Below, in pieces: positions 32,367-41,616 of a stretch of 64,000 nt of DNA; positions within the stretch are counted from its first letter, which is position 1, and each line of letters begins with the position of its first letter. The position numbers were made by a program, and so were the translations under genes. The notes below the pieces were generated by a model, which saw only the letters and a program-made list of their open reading frames with translations, was not told the DNA's origin and did no database searches. The DNA is taken from NCBI RefSeq assembly GCF_000715205.1, contig NZ_JOTP01000003.1, positions 62,001 to 126,000 of the forward strand, written 5' to 3'. This DNA is from Bacillus zhangzhouensis (GTDB taxonomy: Bacteria; Bacillota; Bacilli; Bacillales; Bacillaceae).

Positions 32367-32860
32367 TATAATTCTTTTCCTAGAATATCTAAATCGTACC
32401 TGTTGCCGTCCATTTCTGCGATGCGTGGCAGGTGTCCCCAAGTCTCAAAGCCGTGTTTTTTAAATAGTCGAATGCTGGCTTCGTTGTGCCCGAAAATAAA
32501 GGCAAGCAACGTTCGGATGCCTAATGAGGGTGCCAATTCAATGGCCTCTTGTAAGAAAATCGATCCTAAGCCTTTTCCTCGATAGTCTTGGTTTAAATAA
32601 ATACTCATTTCAACGGTTCCGTTGTATGCAGGTCTTCCGTAAAACGTTTCAAAGCTGAGCCAGCCGTAGATATTCCCTTCTTCATCTGTTTTCACATAGA
32701 GAGGTCTTTTCTCTGAATGATTCAAAAACCACTGCCTGCGGGCTTCAACTGTAACAGGTTCTGTATCGGCAGTCGCTTCTCTTGAAGCAATGGTTGAATT
32801 GTAGATATCGACGATTGTTTTGAGGTCATCTTCTGTTGCAATGCGGTTGAAAGTTTTCAC
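32366..32860 (-). CDS. ywnH: GNAT acetyltransferase YwnH (phosphinothricin acetyltransferase-like)
   Basis: The 164-residue protein has the GNAT acetyl-CoA motif QDYRGKGLGSIFLQEAI. It also has the PAT-family stretches FETFYGRPAYNGTVEMSIYL and IFGHNEASIRLFKKHGFE. The family N-acetylates small amino compounds such as phosphinothricin or methionine sulfoximine. GTG 32860 with SD GGGAG is chosen because it gives the family N-terminus; an in-frame ATG further up adds about 11 residues. Confidence 0.88.
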   Translation of the reverse strand: MKTFNRIATEDDLKTIVDIYNSTIASREATADTEPVTVEARRQWFLNHSEKRPLYVKTDEEGNIYGWLSFETFYGRPAYNGTVEMSIYLNQDYRGKGLGSIFLQEAIELAPSLGIRTLLAFIFGHNEASIRLFKKHGFETWGHLPRIAEMDGNRYDLDILGKEL

Positions 32861-32893
32861 AATAAAGTCTCCCATCTTTTTTTCATTCATCAT

Positions 32894-32922
32894 ACATATT
32901 ATTGATGCGATTGCGCAAAATA
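32894..32922 (+). promoter_or_regulatory. Candidate SigF promoter of spoIIQ
   Basis: ACATA (32894-32898), 14 bp and GCGCAAAATA (32913-32922) partly match the SigF pattern GYATA then GGNNAANHTR. spoIIQ is a forespore SigF gene in B. subtilis, so a SigF site is expected here. Confidence 0.35.
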
Positions 32923-32991
32923 AAAAGAAAAATGATTTCGGGTGTATATATTTTTTGAAAAGTGTTCAGAATGTTGCTGAGGTGATGAAAA

Positions 32992-33888
32992 ATGAGAGAG
33001 GAAGAAAAGAAACGTACTTCCAAAATCACAAAAGTTCAGCAATTTTTCCGTAAGCGCTGGGTATTCCCTGCTATTTACTTGGTCAGCGCAGCGGTCGTGT
33101 TAACAGCAGTTCTTTGGTATCAAGCTGTATCAAAAGATGTGAAAGATCAACTATCTGATGGAAATCAAACAGGACAAGAACAGCGTGATGATGCCGTTGA
33201 AGTTGGAAAGCCAATTGAAAATGTTGCAATGCCAGTCCAGAATTCTGATAATGTTTCTGTCGTGAAAAAGTTCTATGAAGCAGATGCTGATCAAAAAGAA
33301 AAAGAAGCAGCACTTGTAAACTATAATAACACCTATACCTTAAGCAAAGGTATTGATCTTGCAGATAAAGATGGCAAAGTGTTTGATGTCACAGCTGCTC
33401 TTAGTGGAACGGTCGTTCAAGCGAAAAAAGATCCAGTTCTCGGTCATGTCGTTGAAATTGAACATGAAGATGGATTGTCAACTGTTTATCAATCGTTGTC
33501 TCAAGTGAGTGTAAAAGAAGGCGATGAAGTGAAGCAGAATGATGTCATCGGTGCTTCTGGTAAAAATCTTTATGGTGCTGAAAGCGGCAACCATGTGCAC
33601 TTTGAAATTCGTATGGAAGGTTTAGCGCTCAATCCACTTAGCTTCATTGATAAGCCTGTTTCTACTATTGAAAAAGCAGCACAAGAAGTAACGGAAGAAG
33701 CAAAAGAACCTGCTCAGCCAAAGGCTGATGAAAAAACGAAGGAACCTGCTGCTGAAGATAAGGCCAAAGAGCCGGCTGGAGAAAAATCTGAAGAAAAGTC
33801 TGATGAGAAGGGGAAATCCTCTGATCAAGAAAAGTCTTCAGATTCCTCTAAAGACAGCAGTCAGTCAGAAGAAACAAAACAATCTTAA
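32992..33888 (+). CDS. spoIIQ: Stage II sporulation protein Q
   Basis: SpoIIQ is made in the forespore and binds mother-cell SpoIIIAH across the engulfing membranes, forming a channel and ratchet. The 298-residue protein has one membrane helix (about residues 23-43) and a LytM-type domain (residues 100-220). The domain is degenerate: it keeps HVHFEIRMEG but has Ser where the first metal-binding His would be (SKGIDL). The tail is a long low-complexity Lys/Glu/Pro/Ala then Ser/Asp/Lys region, with KEPA repeated. Confidence 0.94.
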   Translation: MREEEKKRTSKITKVQQFFRKRWVFPAIYLVSAAVVLTAVLWYQAVSKDVKDQLSDGNQTGQEQRDDAVEVGKPIENVAMPVQNSDNVSVVKKFYEADADQKEKEAALVNYNNTYTLSKGIDLADKDGKVFDVTAALSGTVVQAKKDPVLGHVVEIEHEDGLSTVYQSLSQVSVKEGDEVKQNDVIGASGKNLYGAESGNHVHFEIRMEGLALNPLSFIDKPVSTIEKAAQEVTEEAKEPAQPKADEKTKEPAAEDKAKEPAGEKSEEKSDEKGKSSDQEKSSDSSKDSSQSEETKQS

Positions 33889-33901
33889 TGTCTTGTAAGA
33901 T

Positions 33902-33934
33902 CCTCTGTGTAGATGACTACACAGAGGTTTTTTT
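33902..33934 (+). terminator. Terminator after spoIIQ
   Basis: CCTCTGTGTAG and CTACACAGAGG form an 11-bp perfect stem with an ATGA loop, followed by seven T. Confidence 0.92.
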
Positions 33935-33941
33935 CTGTCTT

Positions 33942-33970
33942 AAAAAGATCCCCGCCACGCGGCGGAGGAT
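33942..33970 (-). terminator. Terminator of amtB-glnK
   Basis: On the minus strand ATCCTCCGCC and GGCGGGGAT form a GC-rich stem (one bulge) with a GCGT loop and then TTTTT. Confidence 0.75.
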
Positions 33971-33973
33971 GTA

Positions 33974-34321
33974 TTATAAGGCGGCAGGTCCTTCTTCACC
34001 TGTTCGGATGTTAATTGTATTCTCTATTTCATATATAAACATTTTCCCATCCCCTGGTTCGCCTGTGCGAAGTACTTTTTGTGCTGTTTCAACGACCTGT
34101 TCGACAGGTACCTTGCTTAGGACGATCTCGATCTTTAATCGTTCGTACACGTTGCTTTCCTTTTTGACGCCGCGGTATAGCTCTGTATGTCCCTTTTGTA
34201 AGCCGCAGCCGTGTACATTTGAAAAAGTAATTGAGGTGACACCAATCTTTCCAAGCTCCACCTTTAATGTTTCAAAATTAGCTGGCCGTGTGACAATCTC
34301 CACTTTATACATTTTGCTCAT
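33974..34321 (-). CDS. glnK: PII-like nitrogen regulatory protein GlnK (NrgB)
   Basis: The 115-residue PII protein binds ATP, ADP and 2-oxoglutarate and gates the ammonium channel AmtB. It has the family N-terminus MYKVEIVTRPANFETLK, the T-loop with GHTELYRGVKKESNVYERLKIE and the C-terminal signature TGEPGDGKMFIYEIENTINIRTGEEG. It is 18 bp downstream of amtB, an operon as in B. subtilis nrgAB. Confidence 0.95.
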   Translation of the reverse strand: MSKMYKVEIVTRPANFETLKVELGKIGVTSITFSNVHGCGLQKGHTELYRGVKKESNVYERLKIEIVLSKVPVEQVVETAQKVLRTGEPGDGKMFIYEIENTINIRTGEEGPAAL

Positions 34322-34339
34322 CGAGACACCCCTTTTTCT

Positions 34340-35548
34340 TTAATCTTGATATGCTTTTTCGCCGTGCATGGTCAAATCAAGACCCACTGATTCTTCTTCT
34401 TCGGTTGCACGAATCTTGAAGAAGATATTGACCACTTTGATGATCACGTATGTTACAACAGCAACAAAGACGTAAGTGGCGACAATGGCGACAACTTGCT
34501 TCCAAAGTAAGCTTGGATCTCCGTAAAATAAGCCATTGGCTCCGCCGTCATTGACAGAGGTTGTTGCGAAAAGTCCTGTTGCAATTCCTCCCCAAGTACC
34601 ACCAATTCCATGAAGACCGAATGCATCAAGGGCATCATCATAGCCGAATTTGGCTTTGAGAGAGAAGACTCCCCAGAAACAGACGATTCCGCCAATGATT
34701 CCTATAATAATAGAAGCAAATGGTGTGACAAAGCCTGCGGCAGGTGTAATGGCGACAAGACCAGCAATGGCTCCAGAAATGGCGCCGAGCATTGTTGGTT
34801 TTTTGTTGATCATCCACTCTACTAACAGCCAGCCGATGATTCCTGCGGCAGCTGCTGTATTGGTGTTAATAAAGGCAAACATGGCGACGCTGTCTAACGT
34901 CAGGGCGCTTCCGACGTTAAAACCAAACCAGCCAAACCAGATGACAGCTCCGCCAAGAAGTGTGTAGATCAAGTTATGCGGGGAAGAACTTGCTGCTTCT
35001 TTTCGCTTCCCAAGAACAATCGCAACGATTAGACCGGCAACACCGGATGAGATGTGAACCACGTTTCCTCCAGCGAAGTCAAGTGCGCCCATTTCTCCAA
35101 TCCAACCGCCGCCCCATACCCAGTGTGCGACTGGAGCGTATACAAATGTGACCCAAAGGATTGTAAACACGACCACTGCCGAGTAACGAATACGTTCGGC
35201 AAAGGCACCTGAGATGATGGCTGTTGTTAAGACGGCAAAGGTCATTTGGAACATCATGAACAATGAATGTGGAATGGTATCGCTATATGAACCAGGCTCA
35301 AAGCCAACCCCTTTTAGCCCAGCCCATTCGAAGCCTCCGATCCATGCATTGCCTGGCGCAAAAGCCAAGGAATAGCCAAACACGATCCAGACGATCGAGA
35401 CGATGGCTAGTGATGTTAAGCTGTGCATTGTTGTACTTAACACATTTTTACTTCTCACAAGTCCCCCGTAGAATAAGGCTAAACCCGGTGTCATTAACCA
35501 CACGAGTAGTGTGCAGAAGAACATAAATACTGTATCACCCATTTGCAT
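34340..35548 (-). CDS. amtB: Ammonium transporter AmtB (NrgA)
   Basis: The 402-residue protein has eleven predicted helices. Amt motifs include FYGGLVRSKNVLSTTMHS, DFAGGNVVHISSGVAGLIVAIVLG with the first pore His, and ALDAFGLHGIGGTWGG with the second. It conducts ammonium into the cell under nitrogen limitation. ATG 35548 has SD GGGGGAA. A TnrA box lies about 85 bp upstream. glnK follows. Confidence 0.95.
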   Translation of the reverse strand: MQMGDTVFMFFCTLLVWLMTPGLALFYGGLVRSKNVLSTTMHSLTSLAIVSIVWIVFGYSLAFAPGNAWIGGFEWAGLKGVGFEPGSYSDTIPHSLFMMFQMTFAVLTTAIISGAFAERIRYSAVVVFTILWVTFVYAPVAHWVWGGGWIGEMGALDFAGGNVVHISSGVAGLIVAIVLGKRKEAASSSPHNLIYTLLGGAVIWFGWFGFNVGSALTLDSVAMFAFINTNTAAAAGIIGWLLVEWMINKKPTMLGAISGAIAGLVAITPAAGFVTPFASIIIGIIGGIVCFWGVFSLKAKFGYDDALDAFGLHGIGGTWGGIATGLFATTSVNDGGANGLFYGDPSLLWKQVVAIVATYVFVAVVTYVIIKVVNIFFKIRATEEEESVGLDLTMHGEKAYQD

Positions 35549-35630
35549 GCTGCATTCCCCCGAATCATTCAGAATTAATTGATTTCTTAATTCTTCATTA
35601 TAGAGAGAAAAGTCACATATAACATATTCG

Positions 35631-35647
35631 TGTAAGTTTATCTAACA
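35631..35647. promoter_or_regulatory. TnrA box upstream of amtB
   Basis: TGTAAGTTTATCTAACA fits the TnrA/GlnR box TGTNAN7TNACA exactly. In B. subtilis TnrA activates nrgAB from such a site near -50. A gap of about 190 bp to the next gene (35549-35740) holds nothing else I can support. Confidence 0.85.
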
Positions 35648-35740
35648 TGGTTTTTGGTTATGTTCAATATAAATGGATGAAATGTTCGTGGGAAATGAGA
35701 AAAAACGTGCGTTGATCACTAAAAATAAAGGGCATTTGAC

Positions 35741-36481
35741 CTATAAAATGGAGCTGAGAAACAGTTTGGTTCGCTCCTCTTGAGGAGAATCGAACAATTC
35801 CGATGGAATCCCTTCTTCAACGATGCGCCCTTCGTGCATATAGACGACACGATCGGCGACTTCTTTCGCAAAGCCCATTTCATGTGTAACAATGACCATT
35901 GTCATGCCTTCTTTTGCGAGGCTTTTCATGGTTTGCAGCACCTCACCTACAAGCTCTGGGTCAAGGGCAGACGTAGGTTCGTCAAATAACATGACATCAG
36001 GTTTCATGGCGAGAGACCGTGCAATGGCAACACGTTGCTTTTGTCCGCCTGATAGTTTAGAAGGATACACTTTGGCTTTATCTGCAAGTCCTACTTTTTC
36101 TAACAAGACTTTGGCTTCAGCGATGGCCTGTGCTTTCTTTGTTTTTTTCACCATCACAGGTGCTTCGATGATGTTTTCAAGCACAGTTTTGTGCGGGAAG
36201 AGATTAAAATGCTGAAACACCATGCCTATTTTTTGTCTCATTTCGTTTAGTTGATCACACTTTGGTTGTACAGGGCTGCCATCAATGATGATCTGACCGT
36301 CATTTTTTATTTCTAAAAAGTTCATACAGCGGAGCAAGGTGCTTTTTCCAGAGCCGCTTGCCCCAATTAAGACGACGACATCATTTTCGTACACGGTGAG
36401 ATCGATATCCTTTAAGACATGCAGATATCCAAAGTATTTATTGAGTTTTTCAACACGAATGATTTCCTTTGATTTTGTCAT
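35741..36481 (-). CDS. Polar amino-acid ABC transporter, ATP-binding protein
   Basis: The 246-residue ATPase has Walker [11 protein letters not shown]-loop [11 protein letters not shown], signature LSGGQ, Walker [17 protein letters not shown] and the His switch THEMG. It matches the GlnQ/ArtP-type subfamily for polar amino acids. ATG 36481 has SD AGGAGGAG. It is the third gene of a binding protein-permease-ATPase operon and starts 10 bp after the permease gene. Confidence 0.92.
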   Translation of the reverse strand: MTKSKEIIRVEKLNKYFGYLHVLKDIDLTVYENDVVVLIGASGSGKSTLLRCMNFLEIKNDGQIIIDGSPVQPKCDQLNEMRQKIGMVFQHFNLFPHKTVLENIIEAPVMVKKTKKAQAIAEAKVLLEKVGLADKAKVYPSKLSGGQKQRVAIARSLAMKPDVMLFDEPTSALDPELVGEVLQTMKSLAKEGMTMVIVTHEMGFAKEVADRVVYMHEGRIVEEGIPSELFDSPQEERTKLFLSSIL

Positions 36482-36491
36482 GCTTCTCCTC

Positions 36492-37169
36492 CTAATGATC
36501 ACTGACTGAAAGTTTCTTCTCAAAGGTTTGGACAGCGAATGTTAATAGCAGGACAAGAACTAAGTAATAGACAGCGACAACAAGTAAATACGTCATATTG
36601 TCAAAGCTGTTGGAGCCTTGAGTGGTTGCTACGTTAAATAGTTCATTGACACTGATAAAGGCGGCAAGTGATGAGTCTTTTAAGCCGATAATGAACTGAT
36701 TACCGAGAGGGGGGAGGGCTCGCCGCATCGCTTGCGGGAGAATGATACGTCTCATGGTTAAAAAGCGGCCCATTCCAAGAGAACGTCCTGCCTCTTTTTG
36801 ACCTTGGTCGATTGATTGGATGGCGCCTCTGAATATTTCTGCTATATAGGCACCATTATGAAAGGCTAGCGCAATGGAAGCAGCCCAGAAGTCGGGTATA
36901 TTTAATTCCGTGAGTCCAAAATAAAGGATAAAGATTTGAACAATGAGTGGTGTTCCGCGTACAAGAAAGATATAGGCATTTGCGATATAACCGAAAACCG
37001 CCACGCGGGATATCTTTAGTAAAGCAAAGAAGAGCCCAATGAACATACCGATGAAGATGCTGATCACAGTTAGTTGTAAGGTGAGCAGCATCCCTTCTAA
37101 GAAAATGCCTCTAGAATCAATCAGCGTCTGAAAAAAGTGTGATAGGGTAGGCAAAACAATCATCTCCAT
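36492..37169 (-). CDS. Polar amino-acid ABC transporter, permease
   Basis: The 225-residue membrane protein of the HisM/GlnP family has about five helices. The EAA loop that contacts the ATPase reads [30 protein letters not shown]. The N-terminal part has [18 protein letters not shown], and [19 protein letters not shown] is typical. Start ATG at 37169 or 37163. A perfect hairpin lies between it and the binding-protein gene. Confidence 0.92.
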   Translation of the reverse strand: MEMIVLPTLSHFFQTLIDSRGIFLEGMLLTLQLTVISIFIGMFIGLFFALLKISRVAVFGYIANAYIFLVRGTPLIVQIFILYFGLTELNIPDFWAASIALAFHNGAYIAEIFRGAIQSIDQGQKEAGRSLGMGRFLTMRRIILPQAMRRALPPLGNQFIIGLKDSSLAAFISVNELFNVATTQGSNSFDNMTYLLVVAVYYLVLVLLLTFAVQTFEKKLSVSDH

Positions 37170-37178
37170 TTGAAGAAA

Positions 37179-37200
37179 GTGCGCCTAGAAAAGGGCGCAC
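37179..37200 (-). other. Intercistronic hairpin between binding-protein and permease genes
   Basis: GTGCGCC (37179-37185) pairs perfectly with GGCGCAC (37194-37200) around an 8-nt loop. There is no T-run. Such hairpins commonly stabilise the 5' binding-protein message so that it is made in excess. Confidence 0.65.
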
Positions 37201-37210
37201 AATCGTGGTT

Positions 37211-38023
37211 TTAATCCTGTTTGACGGTAATATCTTCGTTAAAGTATTTTTCGCTAATTTGTCTTAATGTTCCGTCTTTTCTTAGTGCGTCGATTGCGTC
37301 GTTGATCTCTTCTATGAGCTGTTCATTTTCTTTTGACACAGCGATTGCTTGCTCACTTTGTCCGAGTCTTTTCTGCGGTTCGATTTTCAATTTTTTCTTC
37401 ATGGCTTCTGCACCTGTAACAAAATCAGTCACGACCGCATCGTGTTTTCCGTTGGCTAGTGCTTCTAAAGCGACTACATCACTGTCGTAATATTTTGGTT
37501 CCTGCCCGCTATGTTCTTTCGCAATATCAGCGTAGGACGAACCTTTTGATACAGCGATTTCTTTGGCTTTTAAGTCATCAGCACTTTGAATGTCTGCTTC
37601 AGGTCTTGTGAAGATTTGTGGACCCGAGTAATAGTAGGGCTTAGAAAAAAGGACGTGTTTTTTTCGTTCCTCATTGATGGTGTGACTGGCAACTGCCGCA
37701 TCAAATTTTCCTGACTTGACGCCTTCGACAATACCTGCGAATTTATATTTTTTCTGTACAGGCTCAAGACCGAGCTTGTCGCTAATCGCATTGCCTACAT
37801 CGATATCAAAGCCGGACATCTGGTTTCCATCCATGTAACTGAATGGGTGAAATTCACCTGATGCTGCAAAAATAAATTTTCCATCCTCCAAAATCGGGGA
37901 CCCTTTCGCTGTAGAATTACGTTTATCTCCGTTCCCATTTGTTTCATTTGAACCACACGAAGACAGAAGTAATACTGCAACCGAGAAAAGGGCTGGGACC
38001 CAAAACCGTCTTTTTTTAATAAT
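37211..38023 (-). CDS. Polar amino-acid ABC transporter, substrate-binding lipoprotein (apparent ATT start)
   Basis: The bacterial SBP3-family protein has a lipoprotein signal (KKRRFWVPALFSVAVLLLSSC, lipidated Cys near residue 22), then GKFIFAASGEFHPFSYMDG and MSGFDIDVGNAISDKLG. No ATG, GTG or TTG lies at the normal distance from the strong SD AAGGAGG (38032-38038). An ATT at 38023 is 8 nt away. The only upstream ATG (38080) would sit almost at the predicted transcription start and adds an odd 19-residue extension. Confidence 0.85.
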   Translation of the reverse strand: MIKKRRFWVPALFSVAVLLLSSCGSNETNGNGDKRNSTAKGSPILEDGKFIFAASGEFHPFSYMDGNQMSGFDIDVGNAISDKLGLEPVQKKYKFAGIVEGVKSGKFDAAVASHTINEERKKHVLFSKPYYYSGPQIFTRPEADIQSADDLKAKEIAVSKGSSYADIAKEHSGQEPKYYDSDVVALEALANGKHDAVVTDFVTGAEAMKKKLKIEPQKRLGQSEQAIAVSKENEQLIEEINDAIDALRKDGTLRQISEKYFNEDITVKQD

Positions 38024-38087
38024 ATGCTTCTCCTCCTTTTCAGCTGTTCTCCTATAAGGAGAAAGTAGGCTTTCAAACATGAAATGA

Positions 38088-38116
38088 ATATTACCATCTC
38101 TTCCTCATATTCTCAA
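38088..38116 (-). promoter_or_regulatory. SigA promoter of the amino-acid ABC operon
   Basis: On the minus strand TTGAGA (38116-38111), 17 bp and TAATAT (38093-38088). The predicted start near 38081 leaves a leader of about 60 nt that contains the hairpin TTCTCCT/AGGAGAA (38047-38063). Confidence 0.6.
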
Positions 38117-38275
38117 TTTTGCATGTGCTTTTCTAATGTGCTCCCTTTTTAAAATGTATGTCTTGCTGTTCCAAGAGAGAACTTGAATTGATAAGGGTAA
38201 AAAAGGGAAATGAATCTCATAATAACGGAAGGATAGGCAAAGAACATGCCATTTAACAAAGAGGGGGATCGGTGT

Positions 38276-39664
38276 ATGAACAAGTGGAGGGACAACCGAA
38301 AGGTCTTTTTAACCGCTATTGCTTTTGGAACGATGTTAAATCCACTGAATTCCTCGATGATTTCTTTGGCCTTGCATCAAATTCAGCATGAGTTTGGTTT
38401 GTCGTTTACGACCGTATCCTGGCTCATTTCGACTTTTTATTTAGCCAGTGCGGTGACGCAGCCGGTGAGCGGCCGGATTGGGGATCATGTGATGAGCCGG
38501 AGAACATTGTTTTTATTTGGGTTGGCTCTTGTAGCCATTTCGGCCATTTGCGCCCCTTTTGCCCCGACTTTTGCAGTGCTGATTGTGATCCGGCTGTTGC
38601 AGGCGATTGGAAGTAGTGCCATCTATCCTTCCGGTGTTGGACTCATTCGGGATCATATTAAGGAAAGACAGGCTTCGGCATTAGCGGTATTGTCCATTTT
38701 TGCTTCAGCGATGACAGCGCTCGGACCAACGCTTGGCGGGTTTTTGATGACAATCGGCGGCTGGCCAGCTATCTTTTTAGTGAATCTGCCTTTTATTCTG
38801 ATTAGTTTCTTTCTTGGGCTATCTTTGTTTCCGAAGGAGCAGAAGAAGAGAAAGCTCCGCATAGGAGAAACTGTACGAAAGCTCGATTTGCCAGGAATGC
38901 TTCTTTTTACAGTTTGTATTGTACTCCTGCTTTCATTTTTATTATCACTTGCTGATGGTATTCAGTATGTACAGGGCATTCTTTGTCTCCTGAGTGCAGG
39001 TGCTTTTATCTGGTGGGAATATCAGGTGGATGAACCGTTTATTCAAATTCGGATGTTTCGTAAGGAGAAGCGGCTGTCGCTTGTGTATGTGCAATTTATC
39101 ATCTTAAATATTTTTTTCTATTGTCTCTTTTTTGGTTTGCCGAGTTATTTCCAAGATGAATTAGGCTGGCGTGTGGAGATGACGGGTCTTTTTATGCTGT
39201 GCATGTCGGGGATGAGCATCATTGTGTCGCCGCTGACAGGAAAGTGGGTGGATCGCGGGGATGAACGTCATCCGATTTTAGCAAGTACAGTATTGATGCT
39301 GGGTGGAGCTTCTGCGATGACATTCTTTTTTATTCCTGCGCCCTTATGGGGGAAAGGAGTGGTTCTTGCGTTACTCGGACTCAGTTACGGCATTGGGAAT
39401 GTTGCGCTTCAAGCTGCGATGCTAAAAGCGAGTCCTCAGCAAATGATTGGCACATCCTCCGGACTTTTTCAAACATGCCGGTACCTTGGTTCCATTCTGT
39501 CATCTGCCGTACTTGGCATGTTGTTTGGTGAGGAAATCGCTGGTTCCCATTTTGAGCAGTTAGGCTGGACGTTGATCATCATTTCTCTGATCGGCATTGG
39601 CGTCAGTCTTTATTTTTCAAGTATGGTCAGAGGGAGACAGCCAATAAAAAAAGCAGCCGGATAA
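38276..39664 (+). CDS. MFS drug-efflux transporter, DHA2 type (YwoD-like)
   Basis: The 462-residue protein has about fourteen helices. The DHA2 features are SWLISTFYLASAVTQPVSGRIGDHVMSRR (motif A) and SGVGLIRDHIKERQ, followed by ALGPTLGGFLMTIGGWPAIFLVNLP (motif C). Substrates are unknown, probably hydrophobic drugs. ATG 38276 follows GAGGGGG. B. subtilis has the MFS gene ywoD in this neighbourhood, but orthology is only positional here. Confidence 0.85.
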   Translation: MNKWRDNRKVFLTAIAFGTMLNPLNSSMISLALHQIQHEFGLSFTTVSWLISTFYLASAVTQPVSGRIGDHVMSRRTLFLFGLALVAISAICAPFAPTFAVLIVIRLLQAIGSSAIYPSGVGLIRDHIKERQASALAVLSIFASAMTALGPTLGGFLMTIGGWPAIFLVNLPFILISFFLGLSLFPKEQKKRKLRIGETVRKLDLPGMLLFTVCIVLLLSFLLSLADGIQYVQGILCLLSAGAFIWWEYQVDEPFIQIRMFRKEKRLSLVYVQFIILNIFFYCLFFGLPSYFQDELGWRVEMTGLFMLCMSGMSIIVSPLTGKWVDRGDERHPILASTVLMLGGASAMTFFFIPAPLWGKGVVLALLGLSYGIGNVALQAAMLKASPQQMIGTSSGLFQTCRYLGSILSSAVLGMLFGEEIAGSHFEQLGWTLIIISLIGIGVSLYFSSMVRGRQPIKKAAG

Positions 39665-39702
39665 AGTGGAAGAAGAATCTTCATCACTTTATCGCAAGCC
39701 GC

Positions 39703-40302
39703 TTAAGAATTGGACAGGTCAGAGCCCTGATCCTTTTGCTTCCTTCTGAATATTTTCCCCATGATTGTTTCATAGAACGTCACGATGCGATCAATTGGAG
39801 CGTCAAAGAACTTCCATAATTTATTCATGATAAAGACAACCACAATCGATACGACCAAGCTGCCTAAGACATCAAATGGATAATGGTGACCGACCCAGAT
39901 GCGGGAGAATCCTGTAAGTAATCCAAAGACGAGCAAAATGTTGCCGAGCTTTTTATTACGGGATCTAATGGCTAATGAAAGAGCCAGTGCGCCTGTTGTA
40001 TGGTCACTTGGGAAGGAAGCGTCTGCTGAGTGCGGGATGAGTGTGTCGACTTTATGCGCCACAAACGGCCGCTCTTCATAATAAAACAGTGTAATGGCAA
40101 AATTGACAATGAGTGCCACGATACCTGTTACACCGGAGAAGAAGACATGCTTCTTAAATTTGTGATTACCTAAAAACCAGCAAATCAATAAGACAAGGGC
40201 ATACACAAGAATGGCTTTTTTCGTAATGAAAATCATGGCCTGATCTAAAAACTCAGAATGATGAGCCATCCCGTGTATGACTTTAAACAATTCGTAATTC
40301 AA
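39703..40302 (-). CDS. bcrC: Undecaprenyl-diphosphate phosphatase BcrC (PAP2 family)
   Basis: BcrC recycles undecaprenyl pyrophosphate to the monophosphate carrier for cell-wall synthesis and contributes to bacitracin resistance. The 199-residue membrane protein has PAP2 motifs YYEERPFVAHK, FPSDHTTGAL and SRIWVGHHYPFDVLGS. TTG 40302 gives the family start MNYELFKVIHG with SD AGGTGAT; the longer upstream frame adds ten residues. SigM, SigX or SigW control is expected from B. subtilis, but I did not find a clear ECF promoter. Confidence 0.9.
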   Translation of the reverse strand: MNYELFKVIHGMAHHSEFLDQAMIFITKKAILVYALVLLICWFLGNHKFKKHVFFSGVTGIVALIVNFAITLFYYEERPFVAHKVDTLIPHSADASFPSDHTTGALALSLAIRSRNKKLGNILLVFGLLTGFSRIWVGHHYPFDVLGSLVVSIVVVFIMNKLWKFFDAPIDRIVTFYETIMGKIFRRKQKDQGSDLSNS

Positions 40303-40413
40303 AACATCACCTATACTTTCGCTTAACGCCAACTATTTTTCAAACAAGCCTGTATGCTTTATTTGAAATATCCTATATTTTAGCATGTTTCCGGTGAAGT
40401 TTAAAACAGTATC

Positions 40414-41601
40414 CTATTCTGACAGTGAGACCTTTTGTGCTTTTGCTTCTTGGGGTTTTCGTTCGCTCCAGTAAAAAACGCCCATGCTTAGCAAGACAAC
40501 GATGCCTGCAATGAGATACACATTTGAAAAGTCTGTGAAGCTGACAAGAAGACCAAATACAAATGAGCCAGCAGCAATGCCAGTATCATATAGTGTAAAG
40601 AAAGTGGCCGTTGCATAGCCCGTACGGTGAGCTGGAGAGTGCTGAATCGCTAGTGTTTGCAAACAAGGCACCAAAGATCCATAGCCGAGGCCAATCACAG
40701 CGCCTGATAAAAGAAGCATTGTCGCTGAATGTGTAGCGGTCAGCATCCATAAACCAATGGCAAAAAGGGCAATGGATGGATAGATCACAATGTGAGGTCC
40801 TACTCGGTCAAAAAGTTTGCCTGTAAACGGACGGGATCCAAGCATTGCAGCCGCAAAAACAATGAAGAAATAACTGCTTGCATCCATCAGATGAAGTGAA
40901 TTGGCATAGACTGAAATAAACGAAATGATTGGCGAATAACAGAAGGAAATAATGATTCCGACTGCCGCTGTTTTTAAGGCACCTTTTTCAAACAGGTGAG
41001 AAAAAGTGAATCGAAAGACGACGCTTCCTCCGTTTTCAGGCTCCGGCTGTCTAATCATGATCGTAAAAGCTGCTCCGATGGTGACGATGATGGAAAAGAG
41101 AAGAAATAAGGAATGGAATCCTACTTTTCCTACTTGATTCAGTGCGATAAACGGACCGATGACCACTGCCAGGTTCATTGACATCACAAAATATCCTAAG
41201 CCTTCCCCTCGTTTATTTTTCGGGATCATATCGGCAGCAATGGCACTCGCTACTGTTGTCAAAATGCTAAAAAAGATTCCTTGTACAAAACGCAGCATGA
41301 GCAGCGTTTGGAATTGATCTATTGGAATGTATAAATAAGTGAGTAAGGCAAAAGCCGTTGAAGAGAAAATCGCCATGCGTTTTTTGCCGAATTTCTCAAT
41401 AATTGCTCCGGAAAACGGCCTCGTCACAATGGCGGATAATAAGAAGACCGTCACAAGGAGTCCGCCCTGTGATTCTGTTCCATTTAGTTCATCCATTGTG
41501 TAAATGGGCAACAATGTCAAAAGGGCATAAAAAGAGGTGAATGTAAATAAATTCACCAGGACAATCATGATAAAGTCTCTCGTCCAAATGCGTTCGTTCA
41601 T
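40414..41601 (-). CDS. ywoG: MFS transporter YwoG
   Basis: The 395-residue protein has twelve predicted helices. The MFS loop motif is [16 protein letters not shown] near residue 60, and a second copy, [15 protein letters not shown], starts the second half. Substrate unknown. It lies directly downstream of a MarR regulator (ywoH) as in B. subtilis, and is presumably co-transcribed with and repressed by it. ATG 41601; a GTG at 41613 is an alternative. Confidence 0.85.
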   Translation of the reverse strand: MNERIWTRDFIMIVLVNLFTFTSFYALLTLLPIYTMDELNGTESQGGLLVTVFLLSAIVTRPFSGAIIEKFGKKRMAIFSSTAFALLTYLYIPIDQFQTLLMLRFVQGIFFSILTTVASAIAADMIPKNKRGEGLGYFVMSMNLAVVIGPFIALNQVGKVGFHSLFLLFSIIVTIGAAFTIMIRQPEPENGGSVVFRFTFSHLFEKGALKTAAVGIIISFCYSPIISFISVYANSLHLMDASSYFFIVFAAAMLGSRPFTGKLFDRVGPHIVIYPSIALFAIGLWMLTATHSATMLLLSGAVIGLGYGSLVPCLQTLAIQHSPAHRTGYATATFFTLYDTGIAAGSFVFGLLVSFTDFSNVYLIAGIVVLLSMGVFYWSERKPQEAKAQKVSLSE

Positions 41602-41616
41602 GATGTATGTCACTTC

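Noticed and set aside
33888-34343. 151-codon plus-strand frame covering glnK
   Set aside because: It runs through the spoIIQ terminator and is antisense to glnK.
34650-34967. 105-codon plus-strand frame opposite amtB
   Set aside because: It is the mirror of the highly conserved Amt coding region and has no RBS.
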